From: Takakia lepidozioides
Lineage: Eukaryota; Streptophyta; Takakiopsida; Takakiales; Takakiaceae
Assembly: GCA_030704615.1 (NCBI GenBank)
Contig: CM060731.1
Coordinates: 75,496,756 to 75,560,755, forward strand
DNA length: 64,000 nucleotides
Direction of reading: 5' to 3'
Shown here: positions 11,076 through 21,625 of the stretch, in pieces
Position numbering within the stretch: position 1 is the stretch's first letter
Layout: the number at the start of each line of letters is the position of its first letter
Position numbers and translations under genes: made by a program
Notes under the pieces: generated by a model
The model's input: only the letters and a program-made list of their open reading frames with translations
Database searches by the model: none
What the model was told of the DNA's origin: nothing

Positions 11076-11957
11076 ACCGGATGGGTTTCCGTGGAGAGGT
11101 GCAAGGGAGAGAACCCCAGCGTTCATGCAGACGCTCTTGGAGTCATGCAGCCACCATTCTGCAAGGGTGGTCGACCTCACACTATCCACACGTTCGTTGG
11201 TTCAATACTGTTCCCATTTTTGAGTTCTTCCGGTTTGCATCCGATTTGGAATCCTCTACAACATTCTTGATGCTTTCTGTCTTGGCAGGTGCGACTTATC
11301 GACTTATCGTGTTTGCAAGGTTGGCGGGAGAAGCCTTTTTGGCATGGAGGGCGACACCGAACTATTCAAAAGTGTCCTCCTCCCTCTTGTGTCTGGCTCT
11401 ACGTCTGGCACACAGACTGAACAAATTCAAATCAGAAATGATGAGGATACCGAGGATAAGCAGGTCGACAACGACATTTCATGTGAGTAAGTTTGTCATG
11501 GAACTGTGATTCCAGTTTGGGTGCATGTTCAATTGCTGCCTTTGGTGATGCAACCATGCACCTCTTTGCATCTGGTAGTCTGACAAGCATTCACCTTGGT
11601 ACGATTCCAGCTCTGAAGATGTCGCCATGTGGACCTCTTTCCCCTTTTCCAAAGCTGCCAGGGCAGTGTTCAGATTGACATTTGGTACAATTCCAGCTTT
11701 GATGATATCCCCATGCACCTTTTTGCCCTTCTCCAGGCCAGCTGCCAGGCATGCACAAGCATTGCAAATGCACACAAACATGTTGTGCTTCCCCCATCAT
11801 TTGCTCATAGCTCTCCAAAGCCTCCATTCCACATCCCTGCTGTGCATACCTGGCTTTGAGGATGCTAATCTAGTCATTGTACCTGTTGACCCCAATGTTC
11901 AGCTCTGCCTTTCATCCACAACCGAAGAAAATGTTGAGACAAATTTTCCCTATCAGT
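11076..11957. mobile_element. Insert inside the copia element carrying a PPR fragment
   Basis: RT similarity stops at about 11075 and RNase H similarity resumes at about 11958 (SLGTQLDIAYAV). The intervening 880 bases are unrelated to copia and contain a minus-strand PPR-derived fragment. No terminal repeats or target duplication could be recognised at the junctions, so the mechanism of insertion is open. Confidence 0.6.
11480..11885 (-). pseudogene. PPR-protein fragment (repeat-family copy A)
   Basis: Read on the minus strand: ARYAQQGCGMEALESYEQM, then after a frame change CICNACACLAAGLEKGKKVH and GDIIKAGIVPNVNLNTAL, which is classic plant PPR (E/PLS class) sequence. PPR proteins bind organelle RNA. 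After LNTAL the text jumps straight to AALEKGKEVH, skipping the next repeat, so a block of about one PPR motif is deleted. The same junction occurs in the copy near 51.75 kb. Confidence 0.75.
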
Positions 11958-12556
11958 AGATTCTGGGGAGCATTGCATTTGCCAGTCTTGGCACTCAGCT
12001 AGATATTGCATACGCGGTCCCTAATGTTGCCAAGTACTTCGCCGCTCCTACACGAGCTCATTGTGTTGTTTTGAAGCGGATCTTGAAATATCTTAAGGGT
12101 ACATCGCATCTCTCCATTTGCTATGGAGGAACTGCCAACAACAATGTCCTCACTGCCTATTGTGATGTAGATTATGGAGCAGACCTTGATGATCGAAAAT
12201 GTCGAAGTGGCTACATTCTTTTCCTCAACAATGGTCCCATTGCCTGGGGGTCTCAAAAACAATGGTGTACAGCAGACAGTACCACTGAGGCCGAGTATGT
12301 GGCTAGCTTTGTAGCCACTAAAGAAATTACTTGGCTTTGCCGTCTACTCGCAAGTGTTGGATATCCACAGCGTTCATCTACCTTGCTTCTATCCGATAGC
12401 CAATGTTGCATCAAGCTCGCTCACAACCCAAAGTTCCCCAAGCGTACAAAACACATAGATATTCAACATCACATTGTGCGAGAGAAGCTGAGCGAAGGGG
12501 AGATTTATATTTCATATGTGCCCACAGGTGAGCCAATATCTTTACTAAGGGTTTGA
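11958..12556 (+). pseudogene. Copia RNase H domain
   Basis: Continuous frame with SLGTQLDIAYAVPNVAKYF, LKRILKYLKGTSHLSICY, TAYCDVDYGADLDDRKCRSG, STTEAEYVA and HIDIQHHIVREKL, the standard copia RNase H region. The catalytic D (YCDVDYGAD) and E (TEAEY) are present. It would degrade the RNA strand of the replication hybrid. The frame ends early at 12556, just after YVPTGEPI. Confidence 0.85.
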
Positions 12557-12687
12557 GTACAAAGAAATTTCAGCGTTTGCATGGCTTACTTGGTCTTGCA
12601 CCAGTGATCCGTATCATTGCCCGATCATTGAGTGGGAGTAGCATGCATCATGATGAGTGCAATGCTCACTGGCTCATTGAGTGGGAG

Positions 12688-13150
12688 TGTTGGATATTTT
12701 GAATCGAGTTCACCAATGAGCAGTACGAGTAGTGTTTGAATTAGTAGCTACTTACCTACAGGTTATAGTCACCACCAAGATTACTTAGATAGTGACTTAC
12801 CATTCTTTCCGCCTTACTATTCAAGATCGTCTTCCACTCTATTTTGCTGGTTGTAGTTCTTGTTACGTTTGTCAGATGTTGTAGAGTGCCATCTGGACTC
12901 TCTTTAGTTCTGTGTGATAGAGTAGTCACATACAGTGATCAGATTCACTTGCTACCAAGGGATCATTGACTACTAGCCGAGAAGCTGACGATATAAAATT
13001 CCGGTGCTTGCTGCAAAGGCCGTTTTGCATTGATGGTCTGGTAATTGCAAGAGTAAGTTGATCTTAGCATAAGGTCTGATTACCTGTGATAACTACAAGT
13101 ATGTTTAATACTACCCGATTGTCATGGTTAACCTTTAATATGATACAAGG
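12688..13150 (+). repeat. Probable 3' LTR of the copia element (end approximate)
   Basis: TGTTGGATATTTTG follows a purine run TTGAGTGGGAG (12677-12687), a classic copia polypurine tract plus LTR start. A second copy of CATTGAGTGGGAGT lies about 48 bases upstream (12626). The LTR end is set near 13150 from a TGATACA; it cannot be verified without the 5' LTR. Confidence 0.5.
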
Positions 13151-14041
13151 GCCTTCATCCCCTTCCTCATAATTTAAAAAGCAAAAACAAAAAAGAACGA
13201 GTTGTTCCTCTTCCGGAGCCCTGGCTCGCGCCTAGCAGACTCCCTAGATCCTTCTCTCCACATTTGAGGCTGCTACAGGGTTTCAGGTCTCATCTCGTGC
13301 TGAAAGCTGTGGTGGTCAGTTTGAGGTTCGCTCACATGCCTTTGTTCCACACTGAATATGTAGAGCATGTCGAAGAGTATAACTCCATGGAGCCTCTTGG
13401 CACTTGTGACTACCCTAGGAAATTGGGGCACACTTTTTCTTGTGCCGTTCATGTTTCACAGGCAGACTACTTAGGGGCAGTCTGGTCCTCCAAGGTTTGC
13501 TTGCAAACACTAAAAGTTATGATGGATTTGAGGTCTCTCATTAGAATGAGTAAACTGTTAAACCTGGTTTGGCCAAAATATCACCCCAGGCGCTAATGAA
13601 GCCTATAACTTTTCTCAGCCAAACTATGATAGGTATACTCATGTGAGTCCTGTGCTGAACTTCAAACAATGCTCCAGATCAAAGCTGCATTCATACAAAG
13701 TCCTACAGTCATGAGAGGTGGAAACAGATAGAAAACTCCTGACATGAGAACGCACAAAATCCACACTAGAACAATTCCAAAAAGTTATGCGGGGGAAACC
13801 TCCCAGGCTGCAAAATTTCCTGACTAAGGGTATACTGGCTTCATGTGGGAAATAATAGATGGCACCTGATTTTGGGCCTCTAACTGACATACTGTGAGAG
13901 CAAACACCTATTCCATCTACCCAAAAAACCGCTGAATTCGGTGTTTCAATACTTGAGCAAGCCTGCCTCTGCGGGAGTACCCACTGCCAGAAAGAGAAGC
14001 ATGTAAATTGTGGGGAGGGAGAGCGAGAGACTACTCTCCCC
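13151..14041. other. No supported gene
   Basis: A 110-aa plus-strand frame (13264-13596) has no recognisable domain and no supporting neighbours. The part nearest 14041 would be the 3' untranslated region of the minus-strand gene that ends at 14042. Confidence 0.4.
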
Positions 14042-15493
14042 TCATAATTTCTGATGACTCGGCTTTCGTCCCAGGCGAAGAATCTTGCGGCAGAAATGAA
14101 CCACGCCTTTCTTCTTCTTAGGCGCAGATAGCTTGGAGGTCGGGTACGTCCAGCCATGGGCGGGGGGACGACAAGCCTGACAGAAAGAGGCGTCAGTGCC
14201 TGGGTTTCCCTGGACAATTACTCCCAAGCCACGCCCGCAAGCTACGCATTCGAGCACCGCATGTTGAACCCCGTGCCTCTCAGTATAGGCGCGGGCCATC
14301 TCCTTTATTGCCTCAGAATGAGCTCCCCCTTCTCTCATGGATGATGCTTTCTGCATTACTGGAACCTGGGTTCCGATGTTGTAGCCATAGCCTTCCTCTC
14401 TGGAGAATCCTCTCTCCTCTGCAAAACTAGAACCCATGCGATCATATCGCATTGACTGTGCTTTCTGTACAGGTGCCCCAGACCAGTTGTAGTCACTGGG
14501 ATCTTCCCATCTGCCACTATCGTCCCCCTGTCCAGAACTCTGTCTGAACACTGGCATAGAATGCTGCCCAGATGCCCGCACCGACGGCGTTCGCTGGATC
14601 GATGCTACCCACCCATGCGTTTCTTTCATGGAAATATTTCTTGGCACAGCAGCTTCCATGGATGTTGGCACACCATTGAAGGCATTCTCCCTCACAGGCA
14701 CGGATCGCTGGACGGCGGCCACTGCCATCCAGCTATTCCCGTCCCTAACCGACGAGCTTCTTTGCACTGCAGGTGCCCACTGCCCACCAGCTTCATGCAT
14801 TGAAAGGCATCGCGGCCCTCCTGTTGCCCAGTCCCCATCTTGCAGCCTGCCCGACTCTCGATAAGACCCTCCTCGTTGCAGTGATGCTGGCACATGCCCG
14901 TATTCTTGCATAACTCCTGCACCTCCCCATGCCTCAGTGCTGGGGCCCCAGCGACCACTTGCAGATTCGGAGTCCTGGATCCCCATCCCCCATCGCCCAC
15001 TCGCTGACCCGCTCTCTTGAGTTGGAGGACCCCAGCGCCCACTTACCGACCCAGGATCTTGTGTTCCTGAGGCCCATCGGCCACTTGCAGACCTTGAACG
15101 CGGCTCATTGGACATGGAGGAAACTCCCGGCCACCGCCCACTGCCAGGTCGAGACCCTCCCTCTCTGAAAGATGACACCTTAAGGGCATCACCCCACTCA
15201 GTCTGCCTCTCTCTTTGGTTGAAGTTTTGGGATCCAGGTTTCGAATTTCCATTTGACGACTCGGGCGCCTCTCTTCGTGTTTCCCCCACAGAGCTAAGTC
15301 GTCCAGAGTCCGGTGCATCCTTTCGAGGGGATGCTGAGCTTGCTCTTTGAGTATCTGCCCCCGACACAGGCCTGGCTTGTGTTCGTCCATTCTCCTTTTC
15401 AGAGAATTCTTCTGGTGCAACATCAAATAAGCAGTTTTCTCTCTCATCAAACTTCTCAGATCCGACAGGCCTAAGCCTGGCATACTTTTTCAT
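14042..15493 (-). CDS. Orphan 483-aa low-complexity protein with GRW and QRxxSVR repeats and a CxxC zinc pair
   Basis: Intact single-exon frame; function not recognised. Residues about 110-190 hold five SGRW repeats spaced roughly 14-18 residues (SGSGRW, SASGRWA, SVSGRWG, SASGRWG, SASGRWG) with TQ(D/E)xGS linkers. Residues about 205-395 hold seven copies of a Q(R/K)xxS(V/M)R-like motif (VQRSSSVRDG, VQRSVPVREN, IQRTPSVRAS, VQKAQSMRYD, MQKASSMREG and others), which look like repeated phosphorylation or peptide-docking sites. The C-terminus has CVAC at 416-419 and CQAC at 438-441, a CxxC-x18-CxxC pair fit to hold one zinc, then a basic KKKK run at 459-462 and a basic tail, suggesting nuclear or nucleic-acid association. 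The middle is likely disordered. The start is the first Met after an in-frame break. The strongest candidate for a living host gene here. Confidence 0.7.
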   Translation of the reverse strand: MKKYARLRPVGSEKFDERENCLFDVAPEEFSEKENGRTQARPVSGADTQRASSASPRKDAPDSGRLSSVGETRREAPESSNGNSKPGSQNFNQRERQTEWGDALKVSSFREGGSRPGSGRWPGVSSMSNEPRSRSASGRWASGTQDPGSVSGRWGPPTQESGSASGRWGMGIQDSESASGRWGPSTEAWGGAGVMQEYGHVPASLQRGGSYRESGRLQDGDWATGGPRCLSMHEAGGQWAPAVQRSSSVRDGNSWMAVAAVQRSVPVRENAFNGVPTSMEAAVPRNISMKETHGWVASIQRTPSVRASGQHSMPVFRQSSGQGDDSGRWEDPSDYNWSGAPVQKAQSMRYDRMGSSFAEERGFSREEGYGYNIGTQVPVMQKASSMREGGAHSEAIKEMARAYTERHGVQHAVLECVACGRGLGVIVQGNPGTDASFCQACRPPAHGWTYPTSKLSAPKKKKGVVHFCRKILRLGRKPSHQKL

Positions 15494-18103
15494 TATGTTG
15501 CTATGAGCACCAAGTAGATAACGGAGAATTTATCAGGCGCAGCTCCCACACTCAATCGTAGTCTAGATCCTTCATCTAGCACCAATTTCAACTGGCAACT
15601 ACCAGGAGAGGCTCAGAGATCATCAGAAAACATCGTCGTGGCGGCTGACCCTCTCTCAGGTTAATATTCTCTGATGCACCCATGGATTATGCAAAGGAAT
15701 GTCGTATGTAACTTAGATCATCAATCATGGACAACCAAAATGATCGACACTGCAGGATTACTGACATTGTGGGGCTAACCACTGGGACTAAAGAAAGAAG
15801 TCGTGAGAATTCGCACTGTAAGCACTGTGAAGGGAAAAGAAGGCATTGTTTCCATCTGCTTTAGTGCTCCTTACGAGGAGCAATCTAGTATGAACCGAGG
15901 ATTTCCACCAGATTGACAAACTTCCTGGTCATATCCAATGCTACCCTTCCAAAGCTGCGTAAGTCAAGACAGGGAATCAGAATCTAGGAAGCAGGGAAAC
16001 TCGAGTCAAGCGATTCCGATAGACTACAAGGTGCTACCAGCAGAAATGAAGAGTCAGAAACACCCTCGCAAACAACTAAACATGTCACCCACAACAAGCT
16101 GATCGGCGAGAGTATGGAATTAGAAGAAGATAACCGAAGATAAAGGAAAGGAGGCGTCAGCGGCCGAGCAATCCAACGAAGCAGTCACAGTACCCCTGGC
16201 CGTCACCAGCTGCTGGATGCAGCAACCGGAAGAGATGCAGAGACACAGATGATCATTAGCACCGTCGTTTGAGAACCCAAAGAGGAAATGGGGGGTCCGC
16301 AGTTGATAAGGAAGCACTGCTCTTGCGAACTCCCAGAGTATGCCACAAGCAACCACACCTTTCGGCTCCCAGCAGCCGCCAAACAGTCCAGAAGCAGGGA
16401 GAGAGATCGGGGAGGGAGAGGCGGGCCCGCACAAGGACAGAGTAGTAAAGCCATCGCTCTGACCAATCCCCGGACAGGCTGCTTGTCTTTACTATCCTAA
16501 TCATTTTTGCACAGTGTCTACTCAACACTGCCTGCACACTCCCTAGGATTTGACTGCTCTCTGTACCATCCCCTTCTTTGCTTATGACATGATATGGCTA
16601 TTATTGTCCTTCTTGCAAAGAATTACTCTACACCCCAGCTCGGATCCCCACCAAGCAAAGATCACATCTGAAACTTGCTGGCTACTTGAATCGTAGTTAA
16701 AGCTACGTAGTCTCAATCATTATAAAAAACAAAATTAAATATTTATTTTAATGTCGTCGTATTTATGTATATTCAATTATTGATGATGCAATGCTAACAA
16801 AGCAAGGGATCCTTGATTATAAGATCAACACTAATTCAATCTAGTTTCAACATTTCACCTACAACATAGCCAATTCAAGAGTGGCACAATGTAAAATCAA
16901 CCTAACAATTAAATTGGAATATCATATGTATTGTAGCAGTTTAAAATGGATAGTTACTAATTCTATATTGAATCAATGCAATGTGTAGATACTAAACTAA
17001 GCCTATGTTGTTACGTCTGTGTAAGATGCGCTTACATAGATTCAACATCACTTTCCACTAACATCGATTAGCATTGAATGGACAGTTTTTGGACGAGATA
17101 ATGCAGTAGAGACGTCCCTACAGCGCCTGGTCGCTCGTTCCCACTCAGGCTGGTAGTGTTGATCACGTTGTGACGAGCTTAAATTCGAATTCATAACGAA
17201 TTTTTAGTGCAATAGCTTGCAATGTGTGTAGGAACTGTTCGTTGGAAGTTGAACTCCCTCGCACATGTACTCTTTCTGTGATAACATAGTGTTTTTCTGC
17301 AAGTTGAAGAGGAGGAGAGGCTGTGGACGGAGGTAATTGACAACTTGTACCAAAAGGCTGATGCTGAGCAGTGGGTTCCAGACATTGTGGCAAGAGCATG
17401 GGGTAACCGCGGAAACACTCGCAGTCGCCAGGTCAACCTTTCTTTACTGTCATCATAACCCAAAACGTCAGGCTTTTGTTGTCAAAAATGTCTATTCAGT
17501 AGTCTTCTGTCTAGACTTGAGTTTGGGTGGAAATACATGTGATACAAACGAGTATGCATAGGAAGAGATCCAGGCAGGGAAAGTGATTGAAGTCTCTTTA
17601 AGTCTGAATGCCACCTAGTTCCATGTCCAGCCCCCCAAAAGCTTTCTCGCGAGCAGTGGATGTGGAGCCTCTACAGGCACTGGGGAGATTTTGAAGCACT
17701 CCATTCAATTGGCTCCGTCTGTACATACTAAGCCCCTCTCCTTCTATGAGGCGGCACCCTTTTCTAACTAACACATTGCACGTCTTTGTAATATATTAGT
17801 CTGAGCTCCAGTGAACCAAGGTGCTGATAGAAGCAAGGAGTGTGGTCCATATAGAAGTTTAAAATCAGAGAGGGGTGCTCCACCCTAGCTGGTTGGAGGT
17901 TGGGAACCGCCTATACCATGGGGGATAGTTCTGTCTTGAGGCTGTATTTTACGTGTCTTTCATACAAACTGGACGCTGAAATAGGTTGGGCTATGGATTA
18001 TGCAGGCGCCCTTAAATTGCTCCCCGATGTGGAGCCATCAACTTTGCTCACAAATCTGCACTAACGGCACCAAAAAAGCATAGCCTGTCGATCCCATGAG
18101 CTT
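15494..18103. other. Upstream region of the orphan gene; no other gene seen
   Basis: 15494-16500 lies upstream of the minus-strand 483-aa gene and includes a GC-richer stretch (about 16140-16460) that would suit its promoter or leader. Frames there are short and show no domain. 16700-17150 is AT-rich. A segment at 17160-17570 has several overlapping short frames with no recognised product. Confidence 0.4.
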
Positions 18104-21100
18104 GTGAGAGAGAAGAGGCCGGCTATTGACTTAGCAAGGGCTCACCATAGGTCTTTCATACCACTTGACCAACCTTCTGGTGGTCATGACCTTCTTGAAG
18201 AGCTTGAATATTTGTCACCGCCCATTGAAGAAGTTCCCATTGAAGATTTCCGCCCCCAATACAATCCCACGTTCTCTCTTGTGCATTGGATCAGAAATTG
18301 CAAAACAAGACAGGATTGTCAATCAAGGATATCATTCACTCTTTAGCCAGGTTTTGTTCCATCCCTCATTCAAACACTGGCGGAGGTTTACTGAGGGTTG
18401 CGGCTGACATAGAAAAATACGAGGAAACACTATTCAAAAATGAGGATGGTTGGTTTGAGCACGCGGTGCATATCGAGGACGGAGATATTGGACAAAGAAT
18501 CTACTATCGAGATCTTCTTGAGGCTCTAGCGTCTCTTTTCTCGTCCCCACAAGTTGCAGAGGGCTTTCAAATGGCTCCAAGGATAGTACGCCATGACTCG
18601 GATTCTCTACACCCCGACACTGGCCGATGGTGGCAAACAATGCAGGTATGTTTGTCAATGGGAGTGGTATATCACAGAAATTGTCCAATCCCCTAGCTTA
18701 ATGGAGATTGTTTGACTCATTCTGAATCCAACTTGTTGCTTGAAGACCAGCCACTCTTTCTTGTATGATGACAAACTCCCCTTAGTTCTTCACCAATACC
18801 TTGTGAGCTAGATCTTCACATCTTTTTTGTCCATAATGCAGGAACACATTAAATGTGATGGAGCAGTGGTAGCACCATTGATCTTGCATAGTGATCAAAC
18901 AACTTTATCCAACGATGGAAGGGCGTCTGGCTATCCACTTGTTATGACGATTGGAAACATTGCATGCAAAAATAGATATATGGACGAGGGACATTTGTTA
19001 CTTGCAGTTCTACCTATTTTTTCGTCATCTGAGGTGTCACACGAACGAAGGCTACAGATTTTTCATGAATGCCTCAGCCACATGTTGGAGCCACTGAAGA
19101 AAGCTAGTTATAGGTTAAATCATCACCAATCTTTCATTTCCACTAAATGTTGAATGTTGAATGTTTGTATGAGCAATAATCAATTGAGAAACTCCATTTC
19201 TAACTTTTTGCCTTTGTTTGCAGTGGCATAGTTTTATCAGACCCTTTCGACAATGAGCAGTGGGTATTTCCACTTCTTTATGCGTACATTTGCGATCATC
19301 CCGAAGGATGCAAGGTGAAATGATATAAACATATGACCTAATTAGGTTTTGGGAGGTTTCTTGCAACATTCTTGTCTAATGAGTATCTTGTTTTGGACAG
19401 GTCACTGCAACTTACGACACGAACCAGTGTCAATTACCTTGCAGTATGTGCCTTTGCCCTAAGGAAATGCTAAGGGAAGTTGGAGAGAAGTTCCCATATC
19501 GAACTGAAGTTGGAATGAAAAGGGTTGTGGAATGGATGCTCAAAGCATCAAAGCAAGTTACCAAGGACTTGTCCAGAAAACATTCATTGCATCCTGTCAA
19601 GGTTGGTAACTCACTCTTAAATTACCTTTGAATTGCTTACTAACACATGGTAAGCATTACTGAATTCAAATATATGTGATATTTTGTTTGTCTTCTTGAC
19701 AGTGGGCGCATACGTGCAAGTACTTGCTGACATAATCTTTGACTACTAGTTCTGGTATGTTGTCTGCAGTGTGTTTTGTGGGGTTTTAATGGGGGCGACA
19801 CAGAGTTTGGGAATCCCTACAGAGCAGTCAATGTGGACATGCTCCACCAATCGGACTTGGGGGTTTTCAAAACTTTAGTGGACATTCTACGGAACATTGC
19901 AATGTCCGTGCCACGACAAAAGATCCTCTTGGAGTTGGATCAACGGCTTTTGGCAATCAAGCGTGTATCTAGATTTTCAGAATTCAGAGTGCCAGGCACT
20001 GACAAAGGAGGATACTTCTCCTCAAATGCAAATTTTGCTGTGTTCGAACATCGCTCTGTTGTGCAGGTAATTTCTCATTCCATGTTTGCAAGTGACTCAA
20101 GTACCTGAAGTGCATAAGAAATTCCTCATGACATTGTGACCTCAAAATTGCAGGTTATTGTACTTTCTATGGTGGGTCTCTTTTCTCCAGACATTGTGGG
20201 AGCGGTTGTGAAATATTTGCGGTGGTATGAGGTTGCTTGTCGCACCAAAGAACATCATGATGAGTCACTTGCACGAATGGATTCGTTGATGCTGGAGTAA
20301 GAATCTCATAACTATACATTGGGACATCATTCTTGAGCAAACATTGAATTGAACTTTTACTGGTAAGCAAGTCATATATATCATGTGCCTCACTGAACTC
20401 GTGTTGGATGTTGTATGTGGAGTCAGAGCAATCAATACATTCAAGGTTACTTTCTCAACGTGGCAGAAATCCAACTTTAACCTGGTCAAAGTGCATGCAA
20501 TGATGCATTTTGCCGATGCCATCCAAAGATCCGGGGCACCTTTTGAGTACAGCTCAAACATGTACGAGCATCTGCACATAGTGCTCATGAAGACTGCTTA
20601 CAGAGGAAGCAACCGCAAAGATTTTTCAAGTTACATTGTCAAACATAACCAACGACGTCAAGCTCTTCGAGAGGGTGCTAAAGATTTGGAAGGGTCTCCT
20701 CCTTCCTTTGAGAAGGTCACAACACTAGATATGGTACAATTTGAACCTTATGCTTTCAAGTTTTATTTGGTTTCTTGTGTCCCACACTCAAATTTCAAAT
20801 TTTGTGGATGAAGGTTCTAAGTCAGTTGGACATCGCTTCTTGTTGATTGATGAGGTAGTATAATGGTGGTATTCGCAGGCAGTGCAAAGCGGAATGAATG
20901 TACTAGTAGGAGCTAAGGCCAACCTACGATTGTCCTGGCTGTCTTCTTCCGAATCAGAGACTGGATCACATTCAAATGTTTGTTATCCCAAACGGTTGCA
21001 AGAGATTCTCTCACAACAACCAGAGATCATGCAGAGGCTTTTGGATGCTCTTGAGAGCTATGTTTCACAGACAGATTTCACGAGGATTTGTGAGGTATGA

Positions 21101-21625
21101 TGCTAGTCTTTTTTGGCTTCAATCCATGCACGTTTAAAGTAAATCATAGTTGTTGAGTCTTTTGCAGTATGCTGATCGAAGTGTGTGTTTGTTGAAGAGC
21201 AGGTTCTCAAGATTTACAATTCTCTAGTCATACCTATGGGAGCAACTGAACGGTTTGCAGACTGGCCTATGTATAGGAGGGCTACTTCTAACTTTCATGG
21301 TGGGGCATGGTTCAGCAATGTTGCATTGCAAATGGAAACAACAGGGGAAGAAGAGAGAACACACTATGGGCAAGTACGCCTCTTCTTTCAAGCAAGCTTT
21401 GTGACACTCAACAATGAGAGTTTTTCTAAAGACCTTGCTTTCTTGCGCATGTATCGAAATGTTTCTGCAAATGCTACCAATCATTTAGTACAATGTCCAG
21501 AGTTGCAATGGCCGAGCACAGTTATCTACACGGTCATGGGCACAAGTCACATCCTACGGGCTGTCCACTTGGTGCCAAATTTTCTGAAAGATGGACATTT
21601 TTTTGTCAATACATTCAAGTTTTGA
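18104..21625 (+). pseudogene. Plavaka-type DDE transposase gene (spliced, one frameshift)
   Basis: A transposase of the Plavaka group (CACTA-like, best known from fungi). Proposed exons: 18104-18645 (frameshift near 18285), 18842-19113, 19224-19314, 19401-19601, 19770-20066, 20154-20296, 20427 to about 20731, 20879-21094 and 21203-21625. Introns are GT-AG, and the phases agree at every junction checked. Family landmarks: LHSDQTTLSNDGRASGYPL and TIGNIACKNRY (first catalytic Asp region), YAYICDHPEGC and CSMCLCP (zinc-type Cys), VDMLHQSDLGVFKTLVD (second Asp), NFNLVKVHAMMHFADAI, YEHLHIVLMKTAYRGSNRKD and a C-terminal ILRAVHLVPNF...FFVNTFKF. Only a single-base slip between LVHWI and QNKTGLSIKD breaks it; a very short intron there is the alternative. 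The N-terminal zinc finger usual for the group was not seen upstream, and terminal repeats were not found. Confidence 0.7.

Larger units (their letters stand above)
8457..13150 (+). mobile_element. Decayed Ty1/copia retrotransposon, interrupted
   Basis: Order of remains: gag zinc-knuckle, protease, GAG-pre-integrase, integrase, reverse transcriptase, RNase H, 3' LTR, which is the Ty1/copia order (integrase before RT). No 5' LTR was found, and the start is placed at the first recognisable gag codons. Stops, frameshifts, a deletion inside RT (about 10760-10880) and an insert of about 880 bases (11076-11957) make it inactive. Confidence 0.85.

Noticed and set aside
13264-13596. 110-aa plus-strand frame as a gene
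   Set aside because: No recognisable domain, no promoter or neighbour support; likely chance.
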